Shown: one piece after another, positions 21,772 through 33,614 of the stretch
Layout of the letters: every line of letters begins with the position of its first letter
Numbering within the stretch: position 1 is the stretch's first letter
Assembly: GCA_958295665.1 (NCBI GenBank)
Contig: OY282558.1
Coordinates: 64,096,789 to 64,160,788 of the forward strand
Length of the DNA: 64,000 nt
Source of the DNA: Tipula vernalis
Lineage: Eukaryota > Arthropoda > Insecta > Diptera > Tipulidae
Direction of reading: 5' to 3'
Translations under genes and position numbers: made by a program
The notes under the pieces: model-generated
Told to the model about the DNA's origin: nothing
Databases searched by the model: none
What the model saw: only the letters and a program-made list of their open reading frames with translations

Positions 21772-24283
21772 CCTTCACACAAAAAAAAATCAATACTTAA
21801 ACCTAAAAAAGAGATACAATAATATTTTGCCGGCTAGTCTAAGACTTCTAGCGGCGAGACAACGATTCGTAAAAAAAACACAATTTTACGCAACTTCAAA
21901 CTGTTACACAATTTTAAATCAACAGTTTTGTTTTTTATTTTTTTTAAAAAAAAAAAAGAAACAGGAATTTTACTGTTTTCACCTCCCCTTCCATCATTGA
22001 GTACAATTGAACCCACAGTTTGGGTACCAAAACAAGGAAAGGATAAAGATTTGAAAAAAAACCGAATTACAAACAAAAAATTTTGGACCCATGACCCAAC
22101 CTTGGGTTTGGCTGAAAGCCAGCTTCCACTCGTTACAAAGTGGCGCCCAAACTGGGTCAAAAAAACATCCGATCCAATTCATTTTTATTTCTGTTCTTAA
22201 AGACAATTTTTCTCCATTGCATATTTCTGGACAAAAGTTTTTTGACATGAATATGGCTGCGGCTTAGCCTGACCAAATACATGGTGGGTCATATTCATGT
22301 TGAAGAGTCTTTGTCAGATTCATAGATACGGTTGCTGGATCCTTGATTACTCGGTTTGTTTGAGGCATGTCCCAACCCACACTCTGGGGAACAAACCGAT
22401 GGTCATGGTAGTGATGGTAACATGAATTCTCCATAAATATTCAGAACAATGGCTCATATTGCAGCTCATGGTGTACTGTTTTCGTTCAGTACTACCAGAC
22501 CTTTTGGATATGCAAATCAAGTGAGGGTGCTTGCACAGCTTTGTTTCATTTCTCAAAAGGATCATGTCCGTTTTAGTGTCAATTTGGTTGTAAGTGTTAC
22601 AACAAGTTGACCTATCTAAATTTATAGGATCCTCTTTGTGGTTTCGTATTAAGTTTGCGTACAGTTTCACTTCGGTTTTTCAATTTTATCTTTCATCCCT
22701 CGGGATGTGGTCGCAAGTCCGCTATAGTTTTAAGTTCATCCTGGTTACAGTTCGGGACTAATGGGCAAAATTGTCTCTGTTTTTAGGATGAGCATATGAA
22801 TGCGTTTTGTCCCATCAGTTAGTCCCGACACATCGTGAAACACAAAGAGGAACAAAAAAATAAGCAATAACCGGCGTGTTGTTGTTTCCTGGTGGTAGGG
22901 AAGACAATATTTATTCTGCCGGGAGTGGCATTGAATTTAAATTATTGTCTACATGAATGGTGTACGACTTGCCTCTTACACAGTACGTTGTCTTCCAGCA
23001 TATGGAATTGAATCCGGTATTGTGGGAACGGGAGTGCAAGGGTGTCATTCATGACCACTGGGTAAATTAAATCAAGTTTTGTTCTATGACGCCATAGCAA
23101 TGAGGTTCACTTACAGCGTGTAAGTTTTGACTGTCCATTGCAAGGTTGGGTCATGGGTCTAGCCATGCTATCCTAAGCAAGCCAAATTTCTTTACTGTTT
23201 TCATTCTCCCTCTCCGAGTTGCAATTAGCAGCTCACGTTTTGGGTGCTTTAGCCCCATCAATCAATTATCCTTAATTGAGCAATATGCTCACAATGTTCT
23301 ATAGGCGGTAAACTAGGTCTTACTTGAGATACCTTACACACTACAAAATCCTCTACCTGGCTCAGCTGCAGGAATCATGCCGCCTGGTATCACAAGCAAG
23401 TAAGATAAATTCTATGTAATGAGTGGAAGCTGACTTTCAGCCAAACCCCACTCGTTACAGTTTTGACGGAACTGAAAATTTTAGAAGGACCACCCAAACA
23501 TCAATATTATTAAAAATTCATATTTGAAATGGTAATTGTTAGAAATTTTTAGAAAACTGTTTATGATACGGGATATTAGCCTTCCTAACATTAAAATTTT
23601 ATTTTTAATTTCTCAAACTTTATTCTGAATTTTTTAAAGATTTTCATTTAAAGTATTAGTTGATTTATTCCAAAGAAACATTTTTTAAATTAAAACAATA
23701 AACTATTCATTTTGAAATTCGAACTCCTTAAAAAATACGTTTATTAATATTTAATTTAAATATAACGTGAAACGTAAATTTAAGGGTTTCAGGAATTTGA
23801 CTTAAATTATAAAAAGTTTGTAGATGGTAAAACACTAAAATTTTAGATTAAAATTTTAATAAAGCTTTGGATTAGAAGCTTCTCGATCTTCCTAATAAAA
23901 GTGGGAGTTCTTTGTGCAAAAGTTATAGGCGGAAACCCCTAAATTTAAAGTCAATTGTATACTTACCAAAAGATTCGTTCAAGTCGCACTTTTAATACAA
24001 ATTACGTTATTATAGTAACTGTTCTGTTCTAACCTAGGTGTCACTGTAGCAATATGTTACGTGTTTACAAACGTAAACGCAATGTTTTTGAAAGAAATAA
24101 AGTGTACTTTTTTATTCGTTATCCGGAGCCGTTACCGAGAGCCGTCATATAGAAGTAGCTTCCCGTAATTTAAAAGTAGCTGCTCCATGTAGCGCTAAAT
24201 ATTTCACCGAGGAGTTGAATTAAAAATTACGTACAGTATTACGTTTTTAAGGGAGCATCCCTCTTCATACATTTTTTACTTTA
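21772..24283. other. No clear gene; inverted sub-repeats
   Basis: Several short opposite-strand frames overlap each other (21834-22248, 22347-22670) and look like chance. A small inverted repeat (ACATGAATATG at about 22247 with CATATTCATGT at about 22291) and an inverted pair of 'gacccatgacccaacct' (about 22087 and, reversed, about 23142) are present. From 23460 on, the sequence returns to plain AT-rich DNA. Confidence 0.45.
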
Positions 24284-24308
24284 CTCTCTCTCTCTCTCTC
24301 TCTCTCTC
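24282..24308. repeat. (TC)n microsatellite
   Basis: An uninterrupted run of about 12 CT dinucleotides, ending at CTCTCGACC. Confidence 0.95.
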
Positions 24309-24708
24309 GACCTACATATCTTTATGCTAGAAAAGTAGAGTGCATACGAGATAGGGCCTAAAGATGTTTAGGCCTAGGTTTAACGTTCAACCTCCGATAA
24401 AAGTGGGACAAGGCATAAGCTTTGACATTCTATCGAAATTCCAAATAACAGTTTACCATGTTGACGCTAAGTGAAGTAACAGATGGATGGAGGAAATTGA
24501 GGAATGGATCATCATGGCCACATAGCGAACATTTTTTGGAACTTAAAGAATAGTTCAATTCCGGCGATTGATGAAATTTTTATTTTTTTTTTCCATTGCG
24601 TTCGCAAATATTTACAAAGAACTAAATTTTCGGAATCACATTTACACAAAAGCAACGATCAAAATGAGAAGAATATAAACTTTTAATAAAATACTTAATG
24701 GCATACAG

Positions 24709-24714
24709 TTTATT
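24709..24714 (-). terminator. Polyadenylation signal AATAAA
   Basis: The minus strand reads GGGAAATAAACTG about 60 bp after the stop codon of the secreted-protein gene. It is a canonical AATAAA hexamer at the expected distance for a short insect 3' UTR. Confidence 0.5.
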
Positions 24715-24775
24715 TCCCAAAATTAAAACATTTTTAACAATAAAATAGGAAATTTGGGCCAACTAAATGCCAAAA

Positions 24776-25484
24776 TTATTTTATTGGCCAAAACTCCATT
24801 CGAAAGCCAAATCCATATTTGACTATTTCAAATCCGGGTAAACCTTGCGAAATCAAAACGTATACTCTCCACGGTACAACCGAAACGGATTGTGGGACTT
24901 CGGTTAATATATTTATGTGTTTCTCCTCTACCTTCCAATGATCCTAAATATATGTACGTAATTAAAAAAAATATAACTCAAAACATAAATATTTGATATA
25001 TTTATATTCATAAAATACCCCAATCTGTGATGGGCACACACTAGAATCCCATAATTTCGTAATATTATACCATAAACGATTTGGATTCACAAATTCATAA
25101 CAAGCATCCGGCAATGTTAATTGATATCCACCCTCATTCCATTTCGCCTTATCATAGTATTGGGTTCGAACATGCAATTGTACCGGTATACTGCGAACCA
25201 TTGATTTTACACTTTCTATATAACCACCAATCAGAACATTGTCATCATCGATTTGTTCCAGAATGAAATTTTCATGTGAAAAATACTTTGAATATGATGG
25301 AACGGTTTTAGAGTTGTACGGTAAAATTCTATCATCTAAATGGACCCGATAAATTTTACACTGTATATAGATAGAGGGAAATGATTTAATGAGGCGTTAG
25401 CACAAGAGTCCAATTTGATCAACTTACTTCGTTTGGTTGAAATAAATTTAAAAAACAACTTAACAAAATTAATTTCAATCGCAT
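24776..25484 (-). CDS. Secreted 188-residue protein, possible GM2-activator/ML-like (CheA or DUF1091-type), three exons
   Basis: Exon 1 is 25484-25428 and encodes MRLKLILLSCFLNLFQPNE, a typical signal peptide. Intron 1 (25427-25361, 67 bp) runs from GTAAGTTG to TATACAG and contains a TGCTAAC branch-like motif. Exon 2 is 25360-25019 (114 codons). Intron 2 (25018-24944, 75 bp) runs from GTATTTTA to ATTTAG. Exon 3 is 24943-24776, ending EFWPIK and TAA. All junctions are phase 0 and the joined frame has no stop. Mature cysteines lie at residues 20, 106 and 128, the last in SSVCPSQIG; there is an N-glycosylation sequon at N118. A first half ending in an extended-strand region, then a cysteine, a CP..G turn and a 'VP...WRVYV' strand recall insect GM2-activator-like CheA/DUF1091 secreted proteins. 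That family call is by pattern only. No stops or shifts: the best candidate for a live host gene here. Confidence 0.82.
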
Positions 25485-26329
25485 ATTTTAAAATTATTTC
25501 CACAATTTGTATCTAATGCACAAAATGTTGAATGCAACTAAAATTAATATTTTGTTGATCGCGAATGGTTTATCATGCAAGCGACGCGAAATATCGTGTG
25601 TACTGGCAATTAAAATAATTAATTATTTACAATCTCAGTCAATTTTAAAACGAGTCATATCCTAAACTTTTGAAACCATCTATAAAATATTCAGCATTTG
25701 TTAAACTTTTTTTCATATACGGTACAACACAAGCGGCAACACTACTAACTAATGCATTTATTGCATTCGTTTAATCAGAAGTGCTGTGCACTTCTTTCTC
25801 TTTCTAAATTAGAAGGAAGGGCTCAGTGGAAAAATATTCGCATCGAACGAAGACCATAGAACAATAAACAGCGTAAGGCAAGCTACTTACCTCGACCAGT
25901 GCGACATGGTGATTTGTGAACTTTAAACTTCTTTTTATGTTTCACGAGAATGCGCGGCTGCAAATAATCGATCGATAGAATCCGCTAACTGATCCAGAAA
26001 ATAGTGTAAAATTGTTTCTGAGAAGCACAATCAACCTACGGTTCTTTTCGTTTTACTCTTGTTCGCAATGAAACAAAATTTCAAGAATAAGACAAATTTC
26101 TTGATTTTAAGTTATGCAGGAGCACATATTGGGAATGTACTAAAAAGCGACTTTGCTTAGACCTTGTCCACAAGGACTAAATTTATTGAAATTCTGCTAT
26201 AAAATTAACAAATATTTGTTTGTCCAAAACCACATTTGTCTAGGTCCCAGGAGGTTGCCAATCTGTTTCTATGGTCAAGGCGGATAATTGAAAAGCTTTT
26301 GGAACCTGTATTTCAAGAGGGTCGGATAC
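25485..26329. other. Upstream region of the secreted-protein gene, nothing else recognised
   Basis: This would hold the promoter and 5' UTR of the gene starting at 25484. I could not identify a convincing TATA box or initiator. No other frame is supported. Confidence 0.4.
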
Positions 26330-26965
26330 CTGCTACCGTCGTTTGTTGGTTTGAGGATTGAGTTAGGCGTTGAGTTTGGAGTAGTGTTGAGGGTTGATTT
26401 GAGTTATAATTAAGCTCGAATTCTTCTCAGTTTACCTAATGTTGATTCGAGTATTTAGTTGGGCATTGAGTTGATGCTTTATTTGGGAGTTGGATCGAGG
26501 GTTGAGTTGGAGGTTAGATTCAGTTGAGTTCATGCCGGTAAGCAGGCAGTTTTTGAACCGTTTTGATTTAACGATTGAATTGAGCGTTTCTTGTGGGGTT
26601 TAGTTGAGAATTGAGCTGGGGTTGGGTTGAAGGTTGAATAGGGGTTGAGTTGGAGGTTCGGCTGAAGTTGAGCTGAGAGTTGAGTTAGAGTTGAGTTAAA
26701 GGTTGAACTGAGGATTGAATTGTGGTTGAATTGAAGTTGAGTTACGGTTGAGTAAAGAATTTCGATGGGAGGATTAATTTGAGGGTCGAGTTGAGGGTTT
26801 AGTTGGGGTTTTTTGAATCGGGTTTATTTCAGAGTTGAGTAAAGGGTTGACTTCAGAATTGAGTTGAGGGTTTAGTTTTGGGTCGAGTTAAAATTGAGTG
26901 AGAGTTGAGTTGAGGTTTAATACGTGGTTAAATTTTGGATTTATTTAGGGTTTGAGTTAATTTTC
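26330..26965. repeat. Degenerate minisatellite (GGTTGAGTTGAG-like)
   Basis: Dozens of imperfect copies of a 10-14 bp unit 'gttgagttgagg' or 'gggttgagttg' run through this stretch with no fixed period. The reverse complement resembles the 'caactcaatcc' tract at 5100-5350, so the two may share origin or simply composition. Confidence 0.8.
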
Positions 26966-29085
26966 CGGAATGAACTTTTACCGCCTTATAAGGTTTCAGC
27001 CTTTTATATTTTTAAATTTTAAGTTCCAAAATTCAAAAATTGAAATAAAAAAAATTTTCGTTAAAAAATTCAAATGTCAAAATGGTTTTAAAAGGCTTCC
27101 AAAAATACTCAATAAGAATTCCACTAAGATTAAACTTTAGGTGAAAATTGTTATTGGGCAAAGTTTTAGAGTTAACGATTATTTGGGTTGCTTCACTTTT
27201 ATAAAAAAAAAATTTTAAAATTCTCAATGTTCTCTAGAATTAAAAATTTATTTCTCGAGTGTCACTAAACTCCAGGCCTACCAGGAGCAATGCACAGGGA
27301 GAAATAGGAAAAAGCTGAATTATTCAAAAAAAATGTCAACAAGCAATTAATCATACGAAAAACTGGTTCTTGATAACTAGTAGAATCGTAATTGAATGAA
27401 AAGTACAAAAACACTTGAGGCGATATAGTTTGTTTTAAAATGTTTAGTGTCGAAAAAAATATCTAAAGAATTTGACAAAACGTCTATTAGGCCGTAATCG
27501 TGCCACTTGGCTAAATACCTTATGAATTCCCGCATAGACATAAATTAAACCATTAATTACACATAAAACGTGACGAGTATGACACAGCAAAATTAACACG
27601 ACCGTATACATGTTTAGTAAAACGGTGTACATCTCTCTCTCTACACATATAATTTCATAAACACGTCAAAAATTTATGATTGTAAACATAAAAACCATTT
27701 AACAGTTTTAAATTATAGAGTATGAATCGTAATGTAAAGAAATTGTATATGCGACCGTGAAAAGTAACACAAAAATTCGCTTCATTTGCCTGCACCGTAC
27801 ACTTTTTACCCTGCGGCAGGCATACCATTCACAATTAATTTGTTTGTTATTAATAAATGGTACGAACGAATTTGGGAGAAGAGTGAACCGGTTGCATTCG
27901 TTATCTTTATTAAAGGAATCATATTATTACAATGATATTAATTGTGATAGTGTGACAATCAAAACTGGATGTATAGTTTTTTGCGATAACTCAATTATAT
28001 CTGGGTGTGTAGTTTTGTGGTTAGTAAGCAGCTGGTAATCGATGGTGTCACCGCATATTCTGTTAATTGATTTTTATTGTACATATTACAAAACTAAAAT
28101 TTCATAGAAACGAATATGACAAAGTGTAAATTTTTAATTTATGCAAAATACGTGTTTTCCACCGACAAATAATATTCCAAGATGAGAATGTGTTTCGTAA
28201 TCTTGATAGAAGAAATTTAGCTTAACTCACTTGTTGAATACCCGTTTACATTCAAAAACAAAAAAATACTCGCGATACTTAGCGGTAAATTACAGAGATT
28301 TATAAAAATTGTATTTCGTTTTAAATCTTAACACATAAGAATCTTATTTATACAGAGTTTAGTTTACAGTTCTCTCGACATTTCTATAATTTTGTAAGTC
28401 GTCTTTTGTATTATAGTTTTCTCCAAAAGCAAAACCATAACTATATCGATTTAATACAAAAGTTGCTAAAAATTATAAATTCAAGAAAATTGGTATACAT
28501 AATTATAAAACTGCCTGCCTCTCTCCGTGATGTAATAATCTCTTGTCGTAATTTTGAGTGGTTTATGGAAATGTGTTTTATGGATGTGGGCGCTATATAC
28601 ATATATAATTATTGTTAAATGCGTTTTAAATAGCAACAAGTGATTTTGTACATAACATCAGTTTGTTTGGAATATTCAGATTACCAAGGTGGAATTAGCT
28701 GTTTCGGACGTAATTATTCATTTTAGGTTTAGGGTCTCGAAAAGTCTACGAAAATTTTAAAGTTTGAAAAACACACGACACGACGTCTCTCAAAAAACCA
28801 CGAAAAACTTGAACAATTTAAAATAGTAAAGCTGTATAACATTCTGCAACTCAAGAACAATTTATTCAACGCTATAAGTAAAACTCCTAAAATCTCTAAT
28901 AATTCCGAATAACCTGAAATAATGTCGAATACAAAATTTTCGATCCATAAAACGACTAAAACATTTTAAGGGACTGGACGTATTCGGACGTACTCGAAAA
29001 ATTTCAAAAAACGCTTGAAATGTAACACGGGCAAATTCAATATCAAGTGACTTTGCACCAAAATTTTTAAGGATAGTAACAGAAT
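26966..29085. other. AT-rich intergenic DNA, nothing recognised
   Basis: No conserved protein frame. The short frames (27033-28618) are scattered, on both strands and lack motifs. Confidence 0.5.
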
Positions 29086-32000
29086 TTTTAAAATCCAATT
29101 TTAAAAGTTTGGAAATTTTTTAGTGGTAAATGAATGTTGCAAGAAGATTTCCAAATTTTTAAAATTTATCTTCAAGTTAATAATTTGGGTCCTTTTATGA
29201 AGATGAATGTTGTTTCATAAAGAAGAATTTGATGAATTTGTTGATGAATGTTGCATGAAGCAGATTTCAGAATTTTAAGTCATTTGGAATTTTAAAAATG
29301 TTGGTACATTTAATGTTGGACCAATGTTGGATGGAATTTATTTCAAAATTTTTAAAACTCATCTTCAATTTTAAAAATATCGGTTCTTTAAAGTTGATGA
29401 ATATCACATGAAGCAGATTTCAGAATTTTTAAAATTTTAATGTTGACTAAAGAAGATTTGAATTTTTTTTAGATTCATTTCTAATTTTGTATCCTCTTAA
29501 CGGTGATGAAAATACAAAATTTTTAAAATTCATCTCAAATTTTAAAAATTCATTTTAAATTTTAAAAATTTGGATCATCTGAAGAATCCAGAATTTGTAA
29601 AATGGATCGCCAATTTTAAACATTTCCATCCAATGTTAACGAATGATGAAGATGATTTTAGAATTTTTCATTTAGGTCCTTCTAATTATGGTGAATATGC
29701 AATGAAGAACGTTTCAGAACATTTAAAATTCATCTTCAATTAGTTTATCCATCTCTATAGTTGATGAATGTTGCATGAAAATTACAAAAATTCTAAATTT
29801 CACCTTCATGTTTAAAAATGTTGGTCATTTCAAATTTTTTAAAATTCATCTCCAACAAGAATATGTTTTTTTAAGATTTGTTAAATATATCTCGAATTTT
29901 TCAAATTTGTTGTTTTAAATATCATCTGAAATTTTAAAAATTTAAACATTGACGAATGTTGGTAAAGTTGTACACGAAGAAATTTCAGATTTAAAAAATT
30001 CCTTCAGATTTGAGATTTTTTTAAATTTATTTCAAAATTTCAAAATTTAATTACTCTTAATGTTGATAAATATTAGATGAAGGAGACTCGAGAATTTTAA
30101 AATTCATCTCTTGCAGGAAAAACAACAGAATTTTTCATCTGGGTTCATCTAACATTGATAATTGTGGCAAGAATAAGGTTTCTGAATTCATAAAATTCAT
30201 CTTCAATCATAAAAATTTGGGTACATTAAAGATTTTTTGAAATTCTTCATGAATTTTAAATATTTTGGCCCTTTTACTGATGATAAATTGTTGCATGAAG
30301 CAGACTTCAAATTTTTTTAAAATTCATTCCAAATTTTAAAAATTTTGATCATTTTAAAGTTGATGAAAACTATAAAAATTTAAAAATTCATCTGCAATTT
30401 TAAAAATGTTGGTTCAAATGTTGCATGAAGAAAACCATTTTAAAAGTTCATGAATGGAGAAGGTTTAAGATTTTCTCTTTAATTTTAAATGTTTTGGCCC
30501 TAAGATTGCAGAATTTTTAAAATTCTTCTTCAATTTATCATTTAAAATTTAGAGATTCAGATTTGAGACTTTTTTAAATTTATTTCCAAATTTCAAAATT
30601 TGTCTCTCTTAACGTTGATAAATATGAAATCTTTTGAAAATTCATCTCTTGTATGAAAAAGACCAGAATTTTTCATGTGGGTTCGTCTAACATTGATAAC
30701 TGTGGCAAGAATAAGGTTTCTGAATTAATAAAATTCATCTTCAATCATAAAAATTTGGGTCCATTAAAGATTTTTTGAAATTCTTCTTGAATTTAAAATA
30801 TTTTGGTCCTTTTACTGATGATAAATTGTTGCATGAAGCAGACTTCAAAATTTTTAAAATTCATCCCAAATTTTAAAAATTTTGATCGTTTTAAAGTTAC
30901 TTACTACCTACTTGATGAAAACTACAAAAATTTTCAAATTCATCTGCAATTTTAAAAATGTTGGTTCTTTTAATGTAAATGGATGTTGCATGAAAAAGTG
31001 TTCAGAATTTTTCATTTGAGCCTAATAGTTGATGATTGTTCCATAAAGAAGAGAATTTTTAAAATTCATAAGGTTTAAAATTTTTTCTTGAATTTCCTTT
31101 TAATGTTGACGGATGTTGAATGAAGCCAAATTTTAAAATTTTTAGTTTCTTTAAAGTTTCATGATGAAGATTGCAGAATTTTTAAAATTCTTCTTCGATT
31201 TAAAAAACGGTAGGTCAGGATGATTAATTTTGCATGTTGAAGGTATCAGAACTTTTCATGTGTCCTTCGAATGTTGATGAATTTTGCATGAAAAGTTTAA
31301 GTGATGAATGAAATAGATTTCAGAATTTTTAAATTTAACTAAAATTTTTAAAATTCTAATGTTGACGAATGTTAAATAAAGAAGATTTGAAAAGTTTTTT
31401 AAATTTGTTTCCAATTTTAAAAGTTTGTCTCCTCGTCCTTAAAACGGTGATGAAAATACAAAATTCTTAAAATTCATTTTCAATTTTTAAGATTTGGGTG
31501 ACTATAATATTGGAGATTATTGCCTGCAGGAGATTTCAGTATTGATAAAATGCATCTTCAACTAGAATTTATGATCTGTTAAGATTTTTAAAAATGTATC
31601 TTCAATTTTTCAAATTTGCCTGCTTTTAATGTTGATGAACGTTGCTTGAAGAGTATTTTAGAATTTTTAAGTATCATCTCAAATTTAGAAAATTTAAACA
31701 TTGACGAATGTTGGATAAGTTGGACATGAAGAAATTTCAGATTTTGAATATTCATTCAGATTTGAGATTTTTTTAAATTTATTTCCAAATTTCCAAATTT
31801 GTCTTCTCTTAACGTTGATAAATATTACATGAAGGAGATTCCAGAATTTTAAAGTTCATCTCTTGCATGAAACAGAGTTCAGAATTTTTCATTTGAGCCT
31901 ATCAGTTGATGATTGTTGCATAAAGAAGAGAATTTTTAAAATTCATAAGGTTTAACATGTTTCCTTGAATTTGAAACAGTTTGGTCCTTTTAATGTTGAT

Positions 32001-32430
32001 GAATGTTGATTGAAGCAAATTTCAAAATTTTTAAAATTCATCCCAAATTTAAAATTTTTTGGTTCTTTCAAAGTTTCATGATGAAGATTACAGAATTTTC
32101 GAATTTCTTCTTCAATTTAAAAAATGTCAGGTCTTTTAATTGATGAATAATTTTGCATGATGAAGATATCAAAATTTTTCATTTCAGTTGCATGAGAAAG
32201 GGAATTTTTAAAATTAATCTAATTTTAAAAATATGGACCCTTTTAAGTTGATGAATGTTGCATGAAGCAGATTTCAGAATTTTAAGTTATTTGAAATTTT
32301 AAAAATGTTGGTCCTTCTAACTATGGTAAATGTAGCATGAAGAAAGTTTCAGAATTTCTAAATGCATCTCCAATTAGTTGATGAATGTTTAATAAACAGG
32401 CAAATTTCAAAATTTTTAAAATTCAGATTC
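29086..32430. repeat. Long degenerate satellite-like array
   Basis: About 3.3 kb of imperfect repeats are built from a few recurring words: 'ttcagaatttttaaaattcatc', 'aattttaaaaatttgg', 'ccttttaatgttgatgaatg' and 'gttgcatgaagaag'. The words recur in the same order at roughly 70-90 bp spacing but with many indels. Some longer blocks are duplicated: the segment near 30140-30360 recurs near 30660-30900, and the one near 30990-31240 recurs near 31860-32170. This suggests higher-order duplication. There are no open frames. Confidence 0.85.
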
Positions 32431-32673
32431 AACCACAAACTAAAAATTCCACCTATACCTAATCCGTCCAATTAAAATTAAACCGTACCAGAATCTAGTA
32501 AAGCCAAAATCAGTTAGCAAGTTGAGAAGTTACTTCATGAGAAAATAATACAACATAGCTTCAGCCCCTTTTAATTAGCCTTTGTTAGTATCACATGGTC
32601 GCGAAAATAATGACACCTATTCGAAAATAGATAAAACAGTTAAATATGATTTTAAAAAAAAAAATTATTTAAC

Positions 32674-33579
32674 TTAGTTTAATTTAGAACTCCGGCAGAA
32701 CTCCCGCACTTTTTTCGAAACTTTCCCCATTAAAGTCTCCACACCACCTTCAGTCATTTTTGTTTGGGTCGACATCCACATTTTGTAGAATTCTTCTATT
32801 GTTCTAGTAATTCTACCTTTCTTCCATAAAAATCCTTTTATTTTGGCCCAATATGTTTCAATTGGACGAAGTTGTGGACAGTTTGGTGGGTTTTGACTTT
32901 TAGGTACGACTCGAATATTGTTATTTTCATAAAAGTCCATCGCCTTACCCGAATAGTGTATTACAGCCAAGTCTGGCCAAAACAGCACTGGTCCTTCGTG
33001 CTTTCGAATGAATGGAAGAATTCTCGCTTTCGGGCAATTTTCAGTGTAGGAATCCCCATTCATTGTATCCTGTCTGAAGTATGGCCGGGCCCTTATTCCA
33101 CAAGTACAAATTCCTTGCAAAACCATGACTTTCTTTGAGAATTTTTCAACGTCAATTGTACATTTTTTTCATCAATGCTCCGCCCTTTCATCTTAGTATA
33201 ATACTGTGAGCCAGGGATTTGTTTTGTATCAAGCTTCGTATAGCTTTCGTCATCCATTACTATGCATCCTTGAAAGTTTGTTGGATACTCATTATATAAC
33301 ATTATGGCCCCTTATTTTTGCTGTTTTTACATATTTTTATAACAGTACTTTTACAAATACCAACTTTTTTCGCAACTTCGGATTATTCGTATAAAGACGT
33401 ATAAAGATTCGTATAAATCTTTTCAAGCTCCTTTGGACTGTTCTAATACTTGTATTACAAATATTTGCAAGTCTTTTTGTACTCAATGTGGAATCACTAG
33501 CGAATTGTATTAAAATTTGTTTGCGCACATCTTCCCTTGTTGGTGTCATTTTGATAATTATCGATAAACTACGATGCAA
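32674..33579 (-). pseudogene. Tc1/mariner-superfamily transposase (DD37E type), broken
   Basis: Three minus-strand frames make up the relic. 33579-33337 carries an N-terminal helix-turn-helix (TREDVRKQILIQFASDS, then STKRLANICNTSIRTVQRSL). 33302-33093 has YNEYPTNFQGCIVMDDESY with the first catalytic Asp. 33126-32674 has VLQGICTCGIRARPYF, then FWPDLAVIHYS with the second Asp, and PNCPQLRPIETYWAKIKGFL with the Glu. Counting 37 residues between the second Asp and the Glu gives a DD37E signature, known from insect elements of this superfamily. A frameshift joins the last two frames near 33120. The segment between the DNA-binding and catalytic parts is mostly deleted. The usual C-terminal end is present (stop before 32674). 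No paired terminal inverted repeats were confirmed, although 'tcgcgaaaataatgacacc' near 32598 looks terminus-like. Confidence 0.87.
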
Positions 33580-33614
33580 CTTGTAATGCGTTTAAAACAA
33601 TAAATCACGAATTT

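Larger units (their letters stand above)
19094..23459. mobile_element. Possible retroelement-like block bounded by TGTAACG / CGTTACA
   Basis: At 19094-19123 the sequence is itself an inverted repeat, TGTAACGGG...CCCGTTACA. At 23415-23459 another reads TGTAATGAGTGG...CCACTCGTTACA, and CCACTCGTTACA recurs at 22126-22137. The stretch 'ggtttggctgaaagccagctt' at about 22106-22126 recurs inverted at about 23426-23447. Immediately after 22137 the plus strand reads AAGTGGCGCCCAAACTGGGTC. Its TGGCGCCC start looks like a retroelement primer-binding site, although the long reading frame in the block is on the opposite strand. TG...CA ends fit an LTR element but no pair of long direct repeats was found, and no clean target duplication. 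The whole block is GC-richer than its surroundings. The interpretation as one element is tentative. Confidence 0.4.

Noticed and set aside
22090..22160. LTR end plus primer-binding site on the plus strand
   Set aside because: No matching long direct repeat and no plus-strand gag or pol downstream; left as a tentative note.
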